From: Triticum aestivum
Lineage: Eukaryota; Streptophyta; Magnoliopsida; Poales; Poaceae
Assembly (NCBI RefSeq): GCF_018294505.1
Contig: NC_057803.1
Span: 690,714,293 to 690,778,292, forward strand
Length of the DNA: 64,000 nucleotides
Direction of reading: 5' to 3'
The stretch's first letter is position 1, and each line of letters starts with the position of its first letter. Both the position numbers and the translations under genes were made by a program. Shown here piece after piece: positions 33,243-42,121 of the stretch. The notes beneath the pieces are model-generated. The model did not search any database and had not been told where the DNA came from. It was given only the letters and a program-made list of their open reading frames with translations.

Positions 33243-34561
33243 GCCGAAAAAGGCTTTCGCCCCGCTTTATATATAAAGCATCAACCACACATTACAGCCA
33301 TCACCACAACAAAGAAGGAAAAGAAGAGAAAAGAAAATCGACAAGGATACACACATTACTGAACAACAAGTGACGGCCTCCGATCATGCCATCGACAAAA
33401 CCGCGACAAGGGAGCAATTCGCCACTGGAGGGAGGCCACGCTCCATCAACTCCCAAGGGCCAACCCTGTTGTTCTACCTTCCGCCGCTGCCTCCGAAGAG
33501 GGCACCCCTGCCCTCTCGTCCTGGATCGAAGGACGCCGACCCGTCAGGAGGCAGAACAGCTCACCCCTGAGCACGGATGGACTGGCCAACATGTTGCCGG
33601 AGAGAGGACGAGCCCTGGCCACCTCACCTCTCACAGGAACCCATACATCGCGCCCGTCACCGACCAAGACCAAGAAGACCACCGCCATTGCCGAGCAGGG
33701 ACACGACAGAAACAGGAAAACCACCACCGCGCCGAGCCCCTGACCATCCTGGACTCCCAATGCAGCGTCTTCAAGAAGAAAACGACACCGATGCGCCGTC
33801 GCCGCCCAATCAAGAGATTTTAGGCTTTCGCCCGGGACCATGGGGTGGAGGCGAGGAGAGGGTCTCGATGTCGCCCACCAGAGGGAGAACGGCGCCGCGA
33901 GCGTCGCCAACATCGTGACCGGCACCGCCGGTCAATGGTTTCCCCTGACCCAGAGCTCGCATCGCCATTGCTCCGCCAACCAGCCGAGCAAGACGTCCGG
34001 AGGAAGCCCGCACACAGGCTAGCAGGGGAGGACATCTCCAGAATTCAGTTCAACCCGTCCCCCTCCCTCCCGCTCCGGCGACGCGCCCTGCGAGCGCGTC
34101 ACGGGAGGTTCCCCTCCGTCCCCGGTGCAAGACTCCCTCCTCGCTCGCTCCTCCCCCTCGCCGCTGCCGGAGGGCGTCCGCCGGGCGAAGCCCGTGCTGC
34201 GCTGGCAGCGGCGGGGCTCTCTCCTTCCTCTCCTGTTCGGGATCTCGGTGGCGCGGGCCGCCGCTCGTGGGGGAGCTGGGTCCGGCGGGGCCTCCGGCGG
34301 CGGAGACGTGTAGATCTGGCGGCTTCGGTGCTGGGAGGCGGCGGTGCGGCCCAATGGCGGTGGCGGAGGGGGTTTGATCTGGCGCGACCGATCTGCCCCC
34401 TGGGAGCGGCGGGCGTTGCGGGTGGCGTGGGGCCACTGATAGAGAGGGCGTCTCCCCCTTGTCGACAGGGTTTGGCGCCGGCACTCGGTGCGCCGTCTTG
34501 GCCGTGCTGGGCGGCGAGTCGGCAGCAGGCTTGGATTTGATCTGAAGTTGGCGGCTTCACC
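33243..34561 (-). mobile_element. Non-autonomous retroposon (1.3 kb), minus orientation
   Basis: Flanked by 15-bp repeats TTGCCTAAGCGAATA (33228-33242) and TTGCCTAAGTGAATA (34562-34576), one mismatch. The left end, read on the minus strand, finishes GCTTTATATATAAAGCGGGG then CGAAAGCCTTTTTCGGC, the 3' end. The interior is GC-rich, with overlapping Pro/Arg-rich frames on both strands but no reverse transcriptase, endonuclease or RNase H motif. It was probably mobilised by a LINE supplied elsewhere. Confidence 0.75.
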
Positions 34562-34738
34562 TTGCCTAAGTGAATATGGGCAACAGTGGCAAAAATACAC
34601 CGTTTATTTAGGACATACAGTACAAGTCTTATAGTATTCGGTGATCGAGGGCGGCCTCACTTTTGCGGTACGAATTTGATATTGTAGAAGTTAATTTTTC
34701 TCTCTATATTTTACATAATTGGACAAACTTTACAACTT

Positions 34739-35641
34739 TTGACTTTTATCCCTCCAAAGGAGGACACAACACACGCTCTTTACAATTGTTCCCATGTCAG
34801 ACAACTATGGAGCTCTATGAGGAGTATATGGCACCTACTTGCGGACATGGATTTTCAGTTTACCTCTACACGTTGGTTGAAAGATCTACTGGAGTTTGTG
34901 CCGAAAAGTATGGTCGACTACATCATCTTGACTGCTTGGCGAGCATGGTACGCCCGCAATGAGGTTACCCATGCTAAACTTCTACCTACGATTGAAGGTT
35001 CCAAGAGAATCCTCTTCGGTTATGTTAAAATATTGAGGAACCTAAAGGAAGCATCCAGTGACGAAATTATAAAACGAAAGCAACCCGTTCTGATCAGTAT
35101 GGCGTCTGATCCTCGCATGGCACAACTGAAGAAACCACCTGATAACGTTTGGGCCAAACCTCCAGCTGGGTGGGTGAAACTGAATTGCGATGGTTATGTT
35201 TAGGCAGAGGATGGCTCGGCCGGAGCTGGAACGGGGCTTCAAGATGAAAATGGGACCATAATTTTCTTGGCGTGTCGTCAACTGCTGAACTGTTCAGATC
35301 CTTTTGAGGCCGAAACAAGGGCATGTGAGGAAGGCTTGACACTGATGATGCAATGGAGCGATAAGCTGGTCTAACTCGAACTGGACTGCAAGCTCCTGAT
35401 TGATGCCATTCAAGAGAAGAGTCAAGACCCAACGTGCTTCGCTCATTTGATCTCTATCATTATAGGTTTGTGTATGGGCAGTAGAATTATTTCTACAAGT
35501 GGATCGATCGCAAAATAGGGTAAGTCACTGTCTCGCAAATTTTGCCAGAACAGAGGGAAGAACTGCTGTTTGGTTTGGTTTGGGACCTGAGAACTTGTCT
35601 CCAGTTTATGACCAAGACCTCCTTGTAAACCCTATTGCTTA
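34739..35641 (+). pseudogene. LINE ORF2 3' part (zinc-binding and RNase H region), broken
   Basis: In order: a zinc-finger-like RT-associated motif (ALYNCSHVRQLW), an aromatic-rich linker, and the RNase H-like domain with three acidic landmarks, KLNCDGYV, FEAETRACEEG and LELDCKLLIDA. It ends with the frame CLANFARTEGRTAVWFG. Stops interrupt at about 35201 and 35372, and a frameshift lies near 35470. Catalytic residues survive, but the protein is not translatable. The 5' part (endonuclease, RT) is missing. Confidence 0.85.
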
Positions 35642-35673
35642 ATATATCCCCTATTACCCGCAATATAAAAGTA

Positions 35674-36453
35674 CTCCCTCCGTCTACGTGTGTCAGTCAC
35701 CTTACGAAAACCAAATAATCCCAAAACACTTAGGCACAGTACATTAACTCCCTCCTCATTTCTTGTTTTGTGACATATCAACCAATAAGAGATGTGAGCC
35801 GTGCATGCTTTCAATAACTTGAGACTACCAAACATGACATGCAGTGGTTAGTTCATTGCATGCAGTGCTATTAATTAGCAAAAAGACATTCAATTTTCTC
35901 GTTTTTCCTCTCCGCCTTGGTCGTGGTGCACAATGTAAGATGACTTATGCACCTATAGTGGCGGAGCGTGACAAGCCACCAAGGGGGGGCCAATTTGAAA
36001 CTAAAAATGAAATATGCATGAAAACTTATGTGATTCACAACATAAATTAGTAATTTCACCAACGCTCGAGCAGTAGGAACTGGATGTTCTTGTTAAAAAA
36101 ACAAAAACAGTATGACTAGTATGATTTGATTATATACATCTATGGAGGTACCGTTAGTGGCTCCCGCAGTAGCAATATGATGATGTGTGATGCTGCCTGC
36201 TGCAGTCAGTGGCTGCCGCTGCGGCTTGGTGCAATTCCTGCCTCGCTATGCACTCCTATCTCCGTCTATCGTTGCTATGCGTTGCTTCCTATATCCCTCT
36301 CTCTTCCTCTTGTATTTCGTTGGTTATCTTCTGACGAGCTAGGCATAATGATTAGTATACCTAGTAATTTTACAATTGTACTTTCGGAAGGGGGGGTCGT
36401 GACCCCCTTTGGCCTCCAAGAGGCTCCGCCACTGCGCACCTAGACGGAGGGAG
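35674..36453. mobile_element. Stowaway MITE (TA target), enlarged by a nested hAT MITE
   Basis: Ends CTCCCTCCGTCTACGTG and CACCTAGACGGAGGGAG flanked by TA (35672-35673, 36454-36455). The 780 bp length is explained by the 479-bp insertion at 35956-36434; without it, about 300 bp remain. Confidence 0.9.
35956..36434. mobile_element. hAT-type MITE nested in the Stowaway
   Basis: Ends TAGTGGCGGAGC and GCTCCGCCACTG are inverted (one mismatch), with an 8-bp target duplication TGCACCTA (35948-35955) and CGCACCTA (36435-36442). 8 bp is the hAT size. A related end (CAGTGGCGGATTCAG) occurs at 39842. Confidence 0.85.
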
Positions 36454-36553
36454 TACTACATTTTTGCCTCAGAGTACTATTTTTGGTGCGTACCATGTGT
36501 TGGTGTGTACTGCTATCCACCTATAAATGGTAGATAATTACGGGCGCATTAGT

Positions 36554-36705
36554 GCTATGATGAGGAGGGGATAAGTTGGAATTCATTAAGTCCCCCCTAA
36601 TTCCTGCAATAAGTCCTCTATTTATATATTGCTATGATAACGAGAGGATAAATGGGAATTCATTAATGCCCCCTAATTCCTGCGATAAGTCCTCTCTCTA
36701 TATAT
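36554..36705 (+). promoter_or_regulatory. Promoter with a tandem duplication of ~76 bp, each unit ending in a TATA-like box
   Basis: Units 36554-36630 and 36631-36705 share GCTATGAT, GGATAA, GGAATTCATTAA, CCCCCTAATTCCTGC and ATAAGTCCTCT and end in TTTATATAT or CTATATAT. The second box (36697-36705) lies about 100 bases before the ATG at 36801 and is the likely core promoter. The first may be an alternative. Confidence 0.7.
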
Positions 36706-36715
36706 GATCACCATC

Positions 36716-36748
36716 ATGGCGAATACTGGCATCCATCGACTAGACTAG
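36716..36748 (+). other. Upstream ORF (10 codons) in the leader of the cysteine-rich peptide gene
   Basis: ATG GCG AAT through TAG (MANTGIHRLD). It lies 10 bases after the TATA-like box, so it is in the transcript only if the start site is at the upstream TATA (36618-36629) or earlier. Confidence 0.35.
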
Positions 36749-36800
36749 AAAAACAACACTAGCTGCCCAGAAGAAGAGGAATTGCAAGAACCCATTCACC

Positions 36801-37274
36801 ATGGCACGTCCAAGGAACGACACACATATTTTGTTCTTGGTTGTAGCTCTTCTGGTCATGTCTACCGCCTTCCTGCCCTGTAACGCAGATAGTAAGAACA
36901 TACATTTCTCCTGTACAATATTTTTTTTTGAAGCAAGGCAAATACTTTGCTTTTTATATTGATATATAGTAGGAGCAAAGGACAACCGGGCCGAAGCCAA
37001 AAACAGAAGAAAAAAAAGAATATATGCTTCCATCATCTTCTTCTTTATAGATCTGTTCTTTCTTTCCCTTGGTACAAAACTGACAGTTCATCTCTGTTCG
37101 TGCCGCTGTGCAGTCGACCCACCCAGCTGGTGCACGCCGGAGGCGGTTTGCCAGGACCCGGTTACGCCGGGAAACAGGGAAACGTGCAAAAGCATCTGCA
37201 AAAGTTTTGGCTACAACCCGGAACAAGCCTACTGCAATCCCGATCCCACTCCGAGGTGCTGCTGCATCTATTAA
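36801..37274 (+). CDS. Secreted cysteine-rich (defensin-like) peptide, two exons
   Basis: Exons 36801-36891 and 37114-37274 join in phase 1 to give 83 residues. Residues 1-29 form a signal peptide: basic MARPRND, hydrophobic ILFLVVALLVM, then small residues ending CNA before Asp30. The mature part has eight cysteines at residues 37, 43, 55, 59, 71, 79, 80 and 81 (C-x5-C-x11-C-x3-C-x11-C-x7-CCC) and ends CIY. A signal exon, one phase-1 intron and a Cys-rich second exon are the layout of plant defensin-like genes. The C-x3-C pair fits that fold, but the terminal CCC is unusual, so the subfamily is open. Donor GTAAG and acceptor TGTGCAG are good. The likely role is extracellular defence or signalling, by family inference only. 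Plain open-frame scans miss it because of the intron. Confidence 0.82.
36906..37030 (-). mobile_element. Probable LINE-like 3' fragment inside the intron
   Basis: A T run followed by GAAGCAAGGCAAATACTTTG and an A-rich right end, in the texture of an antisense retroelement 3' end. No clear target repeat. It lies wholly within the 222-bp intron (36892-37113) and leaves both splice sites intact. Confidence 0.4.
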
Positions 37275-37403
37275 GCGCAGGAAATAACAATGCCACTGGA
37301 GTGGCAGATGATGGATGACAAAGCTAGCAAACTCACTTTTATGTGTCCATTTCGACTTATGTAAAAATCGGAACAGATCATGGTCCAGGCCTGTCCGTCA
37401 ATT

Positions 37404-37409
37404 AATAAA
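37404..37409 (+). terminator. Polyadenylation signal AATAAA of the cysteine-rich peptide gene
   Basis: AATAAA 130 bases after the stop codon, in a T/A-rich 3' end. Confidence 0.6.
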
Positions 37410-39340
37410 GATTAGAAAAAGTTTCTTTTATAGGCTAGTTTGCAGAATTAATAAATGATCCATCTGTAAAATTGGAATGTCTTGACTAAAGACGCGAAAT
37501 TTACTCTTTGTTCAAGCGGACACAAATATAAAGGCAACGAGCACCCCTTCATAGCCCAACGAGATAGCCAGCACGTAGTCGGGTCACAGTATAAGGACAA
37601 AAATGGATGATACAAATCCTCATTAATTTGTTGGTTGTCACCCAACAAAAGTCATGAACCAGATGAATTACCGCCGATAGTAGTTTTACTGATCACATGT
37701 CGAAATGTCTAGTGCCAAGATTATTGTTTCGGCTGATCTTCACAACAGGGTGCTCACCTGGGCAAGCCCGACAAGATGGCTAGCGTGATCAGTGACATGA
37801 GCACCGATCGGTTAGGGGAATTTTCTTACTGATGGCTGCAGCCTTGCCATGCCAAGCCGACGTACGCATCCATGTCTCCGTTCGGCCGTTGGCCGCAGTG
37901 TTAGCTCGCTAACCATGCTGCTGTTTGCCTCAACTTACGCTGGCACGGCGGCGCGGTGCTTCAGTTTGGTGCCTGATGCCACCTGCTTTGTGCAGTTTCT
38001 CGCAGCTATGCGCCGCCGCTCTCAGCAGTCATCGATTCGACGCCACAACCGTACCACCGCCCCGTGCTGGATGGCCAACTTGCAAGGCTGAACTGTGTTG
38101 GTCCTTTCCGCCATGCCAAGCCTCGACTGCGTCATGAGCCACACGTGCCACGCTATAGGCTGGCTACCGCAGCCCACCACATGGCTCGGTAGTCGGTACC
38201 ACCAGTAGGACATGTCAGCGGCCGGTTCGCCCATGGGTCGCCGTGCTTGCCATGGTCAAGCCGCATGCTGGCGCGCTCGCTGCCACGTTCACGCCATGCA
38301 TGCAGGCTGCCACGTTCCAAGTCCTAGTCGTGTCGCCCATATGCCCTACTGGCCCCATCACGCTCCGCTGAGACCCCACCGCCCGCCACCACCAGTGTTT
38401 TGGCCCTGCTGGCCGAATGTCTCCAGCATCAGCCGCCTCCAGTCGTCGGCCCGGACAGGGTAGGCTCAAGAGGGATCAACAGTGGAGGGAGAAAGGGGAA
38501 TCAAGGGTGGAGTGGAAAGGGGGATCGGGAGAGTAGATAATAGAAGAAAAGAGAGTAATATGACTTGCGCACCCGTATTGTTGGTGAGAGTAGCTCCTGA
38601 ACCAGACTGGGATCATCACTTTTCCCAGTGCACCGAACAGGACTAGTGTGAGAATAGACCGGGATGAAAGAGATCAGGGTACCAACCAACTTCAGGGATT
38701 TAAAGTTGAGGATTCATTTACGTCGTTCTCTACAAAGTTAGGGTTTATTTCAGACTTTTCTCGTGGCGGCAGTGTGCGTCATGGCTCATCTAACACAGTG
38801 AACACGGCATACGGTGCACCTCCCGTTGCGTTTCTTTAGCAGAATTTTGGCCGAGTCATGCAGAGGAGCCCCTGGTGACGAACTTGTAATAGACAGCAAT
38901 CTCTACCGAGTCTTTGTCCCTAGAAATCTAGAGCCTCCGACGGTCAGAAGAGCTGAGTTCTGGATGGGGTCAAGTTATTAGTTCTGTGGGTTAGGTATAC
39001 CGCACCCAAAGTTGCACATGCACAGCGCCATTACCTGCAGGCCGTGGCACACCTGCTCTGGCCGTCCAAGTCCAAGTCGGCGACCCAACGGCCTTTACCG
39101 AATCCCGCACCCAAACGGCCGGCAGCGCATCGCGCGACGCCGACCAACCACGATACTCCGAGTCCAAGTCCAAGTCTCCGACCCAGCAGGCAGCCTGCCT
39201 GAACGATCTTGACCAACTCTACGTGCGGCTTGTCGTGTCAGGTCGCAGCGCGTCTCTCCGCCTCTCCGACTCCGTCAACAATCGACCACGTCTCGCGTCG
39301 CGTCTCTCGTCCGCGTCAGGGCTCCACTTTCCTGCCCCCG
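37410..39340. other. Intergenic, with GC-rich stretch 37830-38460
   Basis: No gene recognised. The GC-rich part has repeated GCCATGCCAAG/CATGCC words and overlapping frames without domains. 39000-39340 is the GC-rich upstream region of the next gene and contains a direct repeat of CCAAGTCCAAGTC (39066 and 39163). Confidence 0.4.
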
Positions 39341-39348
39341 TTTCCTCG

Positions 39349-39355
39349 TATATAT
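39349..39355 (+). promoter_or_regulatory. TATA box of the gene at 39501
   Basis: TATATAT in CTCGTATATATTCATA, 146 bases before the ATG, after a C/T-rich stretch. Implies a leader of about 115 bases. Confidence 0.65.
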
Positions 39356-39400
39356 TCATACAGAGCACGAGCGGAGCTATCGGAAACCAAGCATCCATCA

Positions 39401-39712
39401 ATGCAGCACACTCGCATACCAGGAAACCGAAACGCATCAAGGCTAGGCGCCGCTGACCAGGGACAGAATCTTGGCTTTCTCGATCCTCAGCTCCTCGCCC
39501 ATGGACATTGCGGGTGTCGGCTACAGCACGCCCACGCGCCTTTCCTGGAGGGGTGGCAGCGGGGAGAAGCCGGAGAAAGCGGCGGACAAGCAGCGGCAGG
39601 AGGAGAAGGTCGACCAGGGCTCTCGGCCGGAGAAGAAGCGGGAGGTGCGGTTTGCACCGGAGTTCGACGGCATCAACTGCTTCGAGTCCATCATCCCCTT
39701 TTGAGCGGCTGA
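39401..39712 (+). other. Overlapping upstream ORF (103 codons) across the 39501 gene
   Basis: The first ATG downstream of the predicted start site (39401, MQHTRIPGN) opens a frame that runs past the end of the small-protein CDS in another phase and stops at 39710-39712. Its composition gives no domain. It could reduce translation of the main frame or be bypassed by leaky scanning, since the main ATG has G at +4. Confidence 0.35.
39501..39704 (+). CDS. Small protein (67 residues) of the RFAPEFDGI family
   Basis: A single-exon frame from ATG 39501: a short N-terminus MDIAGVGYSTPTRLSWRGG, a Lys/Glu/Gln-rich hydrophilic middle (residues 20-49), and a C-terminus RFAPEFDGINCFESIIPF with one Cys at residue 60. 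No signal peptide or membrane segment; probably cytosolic or nuclear. The paralogue at 45583-45843 shares the SWRG block and the C-terminal signature, and a relic at 6102-6170 keeps only the tail. Conservation of the two ends around a variable middle suggests a real protein with functional termini. An ATG, not the nearby in-frame TTG at 39471, is chosen as start. I do not recognise a characterised function. A TATA box and plausible leader support expression. Confidence 0.75.
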   Translation: MDIAGVGYSTPTRLSWRGGSGEKPEKAADKQRQEEKVDQGSRPEKKREVRFAPEFDGINCFESIIPF

Positions 39713-39841
39713 TCCGCTGCTGTCTCGGGATAGTTAGCGAGCTTCATTTTTTTTTTTTTTCTGGTTGCTTAATTAGTGATGATGATACATGTATTTATCA
39801 AAAAAAAGTGATGACGAGACCTGCAATATGTACAGAGGACG

Positions 39842-39917
39842 CAGTGGCGGATTCAGTGGGGGTTCCGTGGGTGCCCGGGCACCCCCTCCACAAATGCAAA
39901 AGCAAATTTGTCTAGTA
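39842..39917. mobile_element. hAT-like terminal fragment
   Basis: CAGTGGCGGATTCAG and the following G/C-rich GGGTGCCCGGGCACCCCCTC are typical of a grass hAT MITE end. The element is interrupted by the Stowaway at 39918, and its other end is not seen. Confidence 0.5.
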
Positions 39918-40152
39918 CTACCTCCGTCCTGCTTTATTGGTATCTATTGTATTCTGTGTCAAATTTTGACCATAAATTTAACTAACAAAATGTTCATCCA
40001 TGTCACAAAAAATATATCATTGAAAACTATGTTCAAATATGAATCCAACAATATAATTTTTATTGACATGCATTAACATTTTCTTAGTTAAATATTTGGT
40101 CAAAATTTGGCATAAATTACGAAAAAAGACCAATAAACCAGGACGGAGGTAG
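39918..40152. mobile_element. Stowaway MITE (235 bp)
   Basis: Inverted ends CTACCTCCGTCCTGCTTTAT and ATAAACCAGGACGGAGGTAG with TA at 39916-39917 and 40153-40154. Confidence 0.92.
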
Positions 40153-41031
40153 TATTAGTTAGTCTAATCCAATGTGTACTATAGGGTTAAAATGATACAC
40201 GGGCAATTTGTTATAACTTGTGACAAGGTTGGTGCGCTCCATGGTCAAGCTTTAGGTCTGACACTAAGAGGAGATGAATGCATTACTGATCATACGCTTT
40301 ATGCTGATCTTTTCTGCTGCTAACTTGAGCCATAATTCTATGAAGTGTATGATAAAAAAATGACAAATTCCTTCCGAATTCTGACCCTAGCCCCCCAACT
40401 CCCAGTGTGCAAATCAAAATGTTAAAACACACACACATTATTCTTTTTGCAGAAAAACACCGATGCACTGATCAATGCGGAAAATGCCACAGAAAAATAA
40501 ACAGTGAAAGTAAATACTCCACCAGCCTTCACTTTTGTGAGTAATGCTTGTGCTATATATATGTCCATATTCAAACGAACATATAGCAAGGTCCAATAGT
40601 TCATAAACACTTTGATACTTATTCTTCCTTCTGTTTGACATGTTAGAGTGCAGATATATAGCTAACAGCACCCAGAGGAAAGCGTCGAGAGATGATCCAA
40701 AGGGGTCCACAAATATTTGGGAATCAGATGCATCAGGAGCAAAGCAGTTTGTACTCGGTCAATTCAGTAGCCTGCCCATGTATTCACACTCTCTACAAAA
40801 TCCAGGAAACATGGTACATGTTACTAAGGAGTTGTCATCAGCGAAAGATGGCTCAGCATGACAGATTTATCCCGTCTCTCGTGGGGAAACTGTTCTGTAT
40901 TGAATTCGCTTGAGGAAACGAATTCAGGGGCGAAAAGCTACTCAATTCGTAAAGAGGGGTTGAATGGCAATTGTGCTTGACATTTACCGACATAGCAAAT
41001 TCCATCTTAACGGCAATTTGACCAACCTGTC
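40153..41031. repeat. Block B intergenic DNA matching 6230-9640 and 15700-15770
   Basis: 40250-40310, 40410-40870 and 40970-41031 find ordered counterparts in block A (6230-6330; 8200-8457 with 9411-9640; 15701-15760). No long conserved frame. Confidence 0.7.
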
Positions 41032-41591
41032 TGTGACGTCCGGGTAATCAAGCTACAGTGAACCTCTGCTAATGATGCCACGTCACCTTGATTATTATTA
41101 CTAATCTTGCGTTAGTTCGAAACCGGTTCAAATTTCAAATTTAAAATCAAGTCAAACCATTAAAGTTTTCAAAAGTAAAAAACTAAAATGTTCTTAATGT
41201 GACAAATAAATCATGCATATTATTGGTGGAGTAACAACATCTTTATAAAATAATTAAATACCCTAAAGTGATTAAAACAACAGCAAAGCAATTAGTTATA
41301 CTCCTAATATATTTTACCAAATACTAAACTATTTTTATTCTGAGATAAAACTTCTTAGAACAGTGGATTATTTTGACACACTATTTTTGAAGCTATTGTC
41401 ATCTTTTACTAAACCAGGAATAAAGAGTAACTAAAATAAAATAGAAAAGAATAACAAGAAAAAAACAACAACAACAAAAGAAAATAAAAGCCCCCCCCCC
41501 CCTCGCTGGGCCTCGGCCCAGCTGGCCACGGGGCTAACCAGGCCGCTCAGCCGGCCCACTTGGCCCGGCCTCCCCCACTCATTCCCTTATC

Positions 41592-42121
41592 NNNNNNNNN
41601 NNNNNNNNNNNNNNNNNNNNNNNNNNNNNNNNNNNNNNNNNNNNNNNNNNNNNNNNNNNNNNNNNNNNNNNNNNNNNNNNNNNNNNNNNNNNNNNNNNNN
41701 NNNNNNNNNNNNNNNNNNNNNNNNNNNNNNNNNNNNNNNNNNNNNNNNNNNNNNNNNNNNNNNNNNNNNNNNNNNNNNNNNNNNNNNNNNNNNNNNNNNN
41801 NNNNNNNNNNNNNNNNNNNNNNNNNNNNNNNNNNNNNNNNNNNNNNNNNNNNNNNNNNNNNNNNNNNNNNNNNNNNNNNNNNNNNNNNNNNNNNNNNNNN
41901 NNNNNNNNNNNNNNNNNNNNNNNNNNNNNNNNNNNNNNNNNNNNNNNNNNNNNNNNNNNNNNNNNNNNNNNNNNNNNNNNNNNNNNNNNNNNNNNNNNNN
42001 NNNNNNNNNNNNNNNNNNNNNNNNNNNNNNNNNNNNNNNNNNNNNNNNNNNNNNNNNNNNNNNNNNNNNNNNNNNNNNNNNNNNNNNNNNNNNNNNNNNN
42101 NNNNNNNNNNNNNNNNNNNNN
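41592..42121. other. Assembly gap (530 N)
   Basis: Preceded by a C homopolymer and GC-rich sequence. Confidence 0.99.

Noticed and set aside
33386..34600. Overlapping frames up to 231 codons in the GC-rich retroposon
   Set aside because: No recognised motif. They lie within a TSD-flanked non-autonomous element and overlap in several phases on both strands.
39209..39712. 167-codon plus frame beginning upstream of the TATA box
   Set aside because: Its start lies in the promoter; only the part from ATG 39401 could be transcribed, and that part is listed as an overlapping upstream frame.
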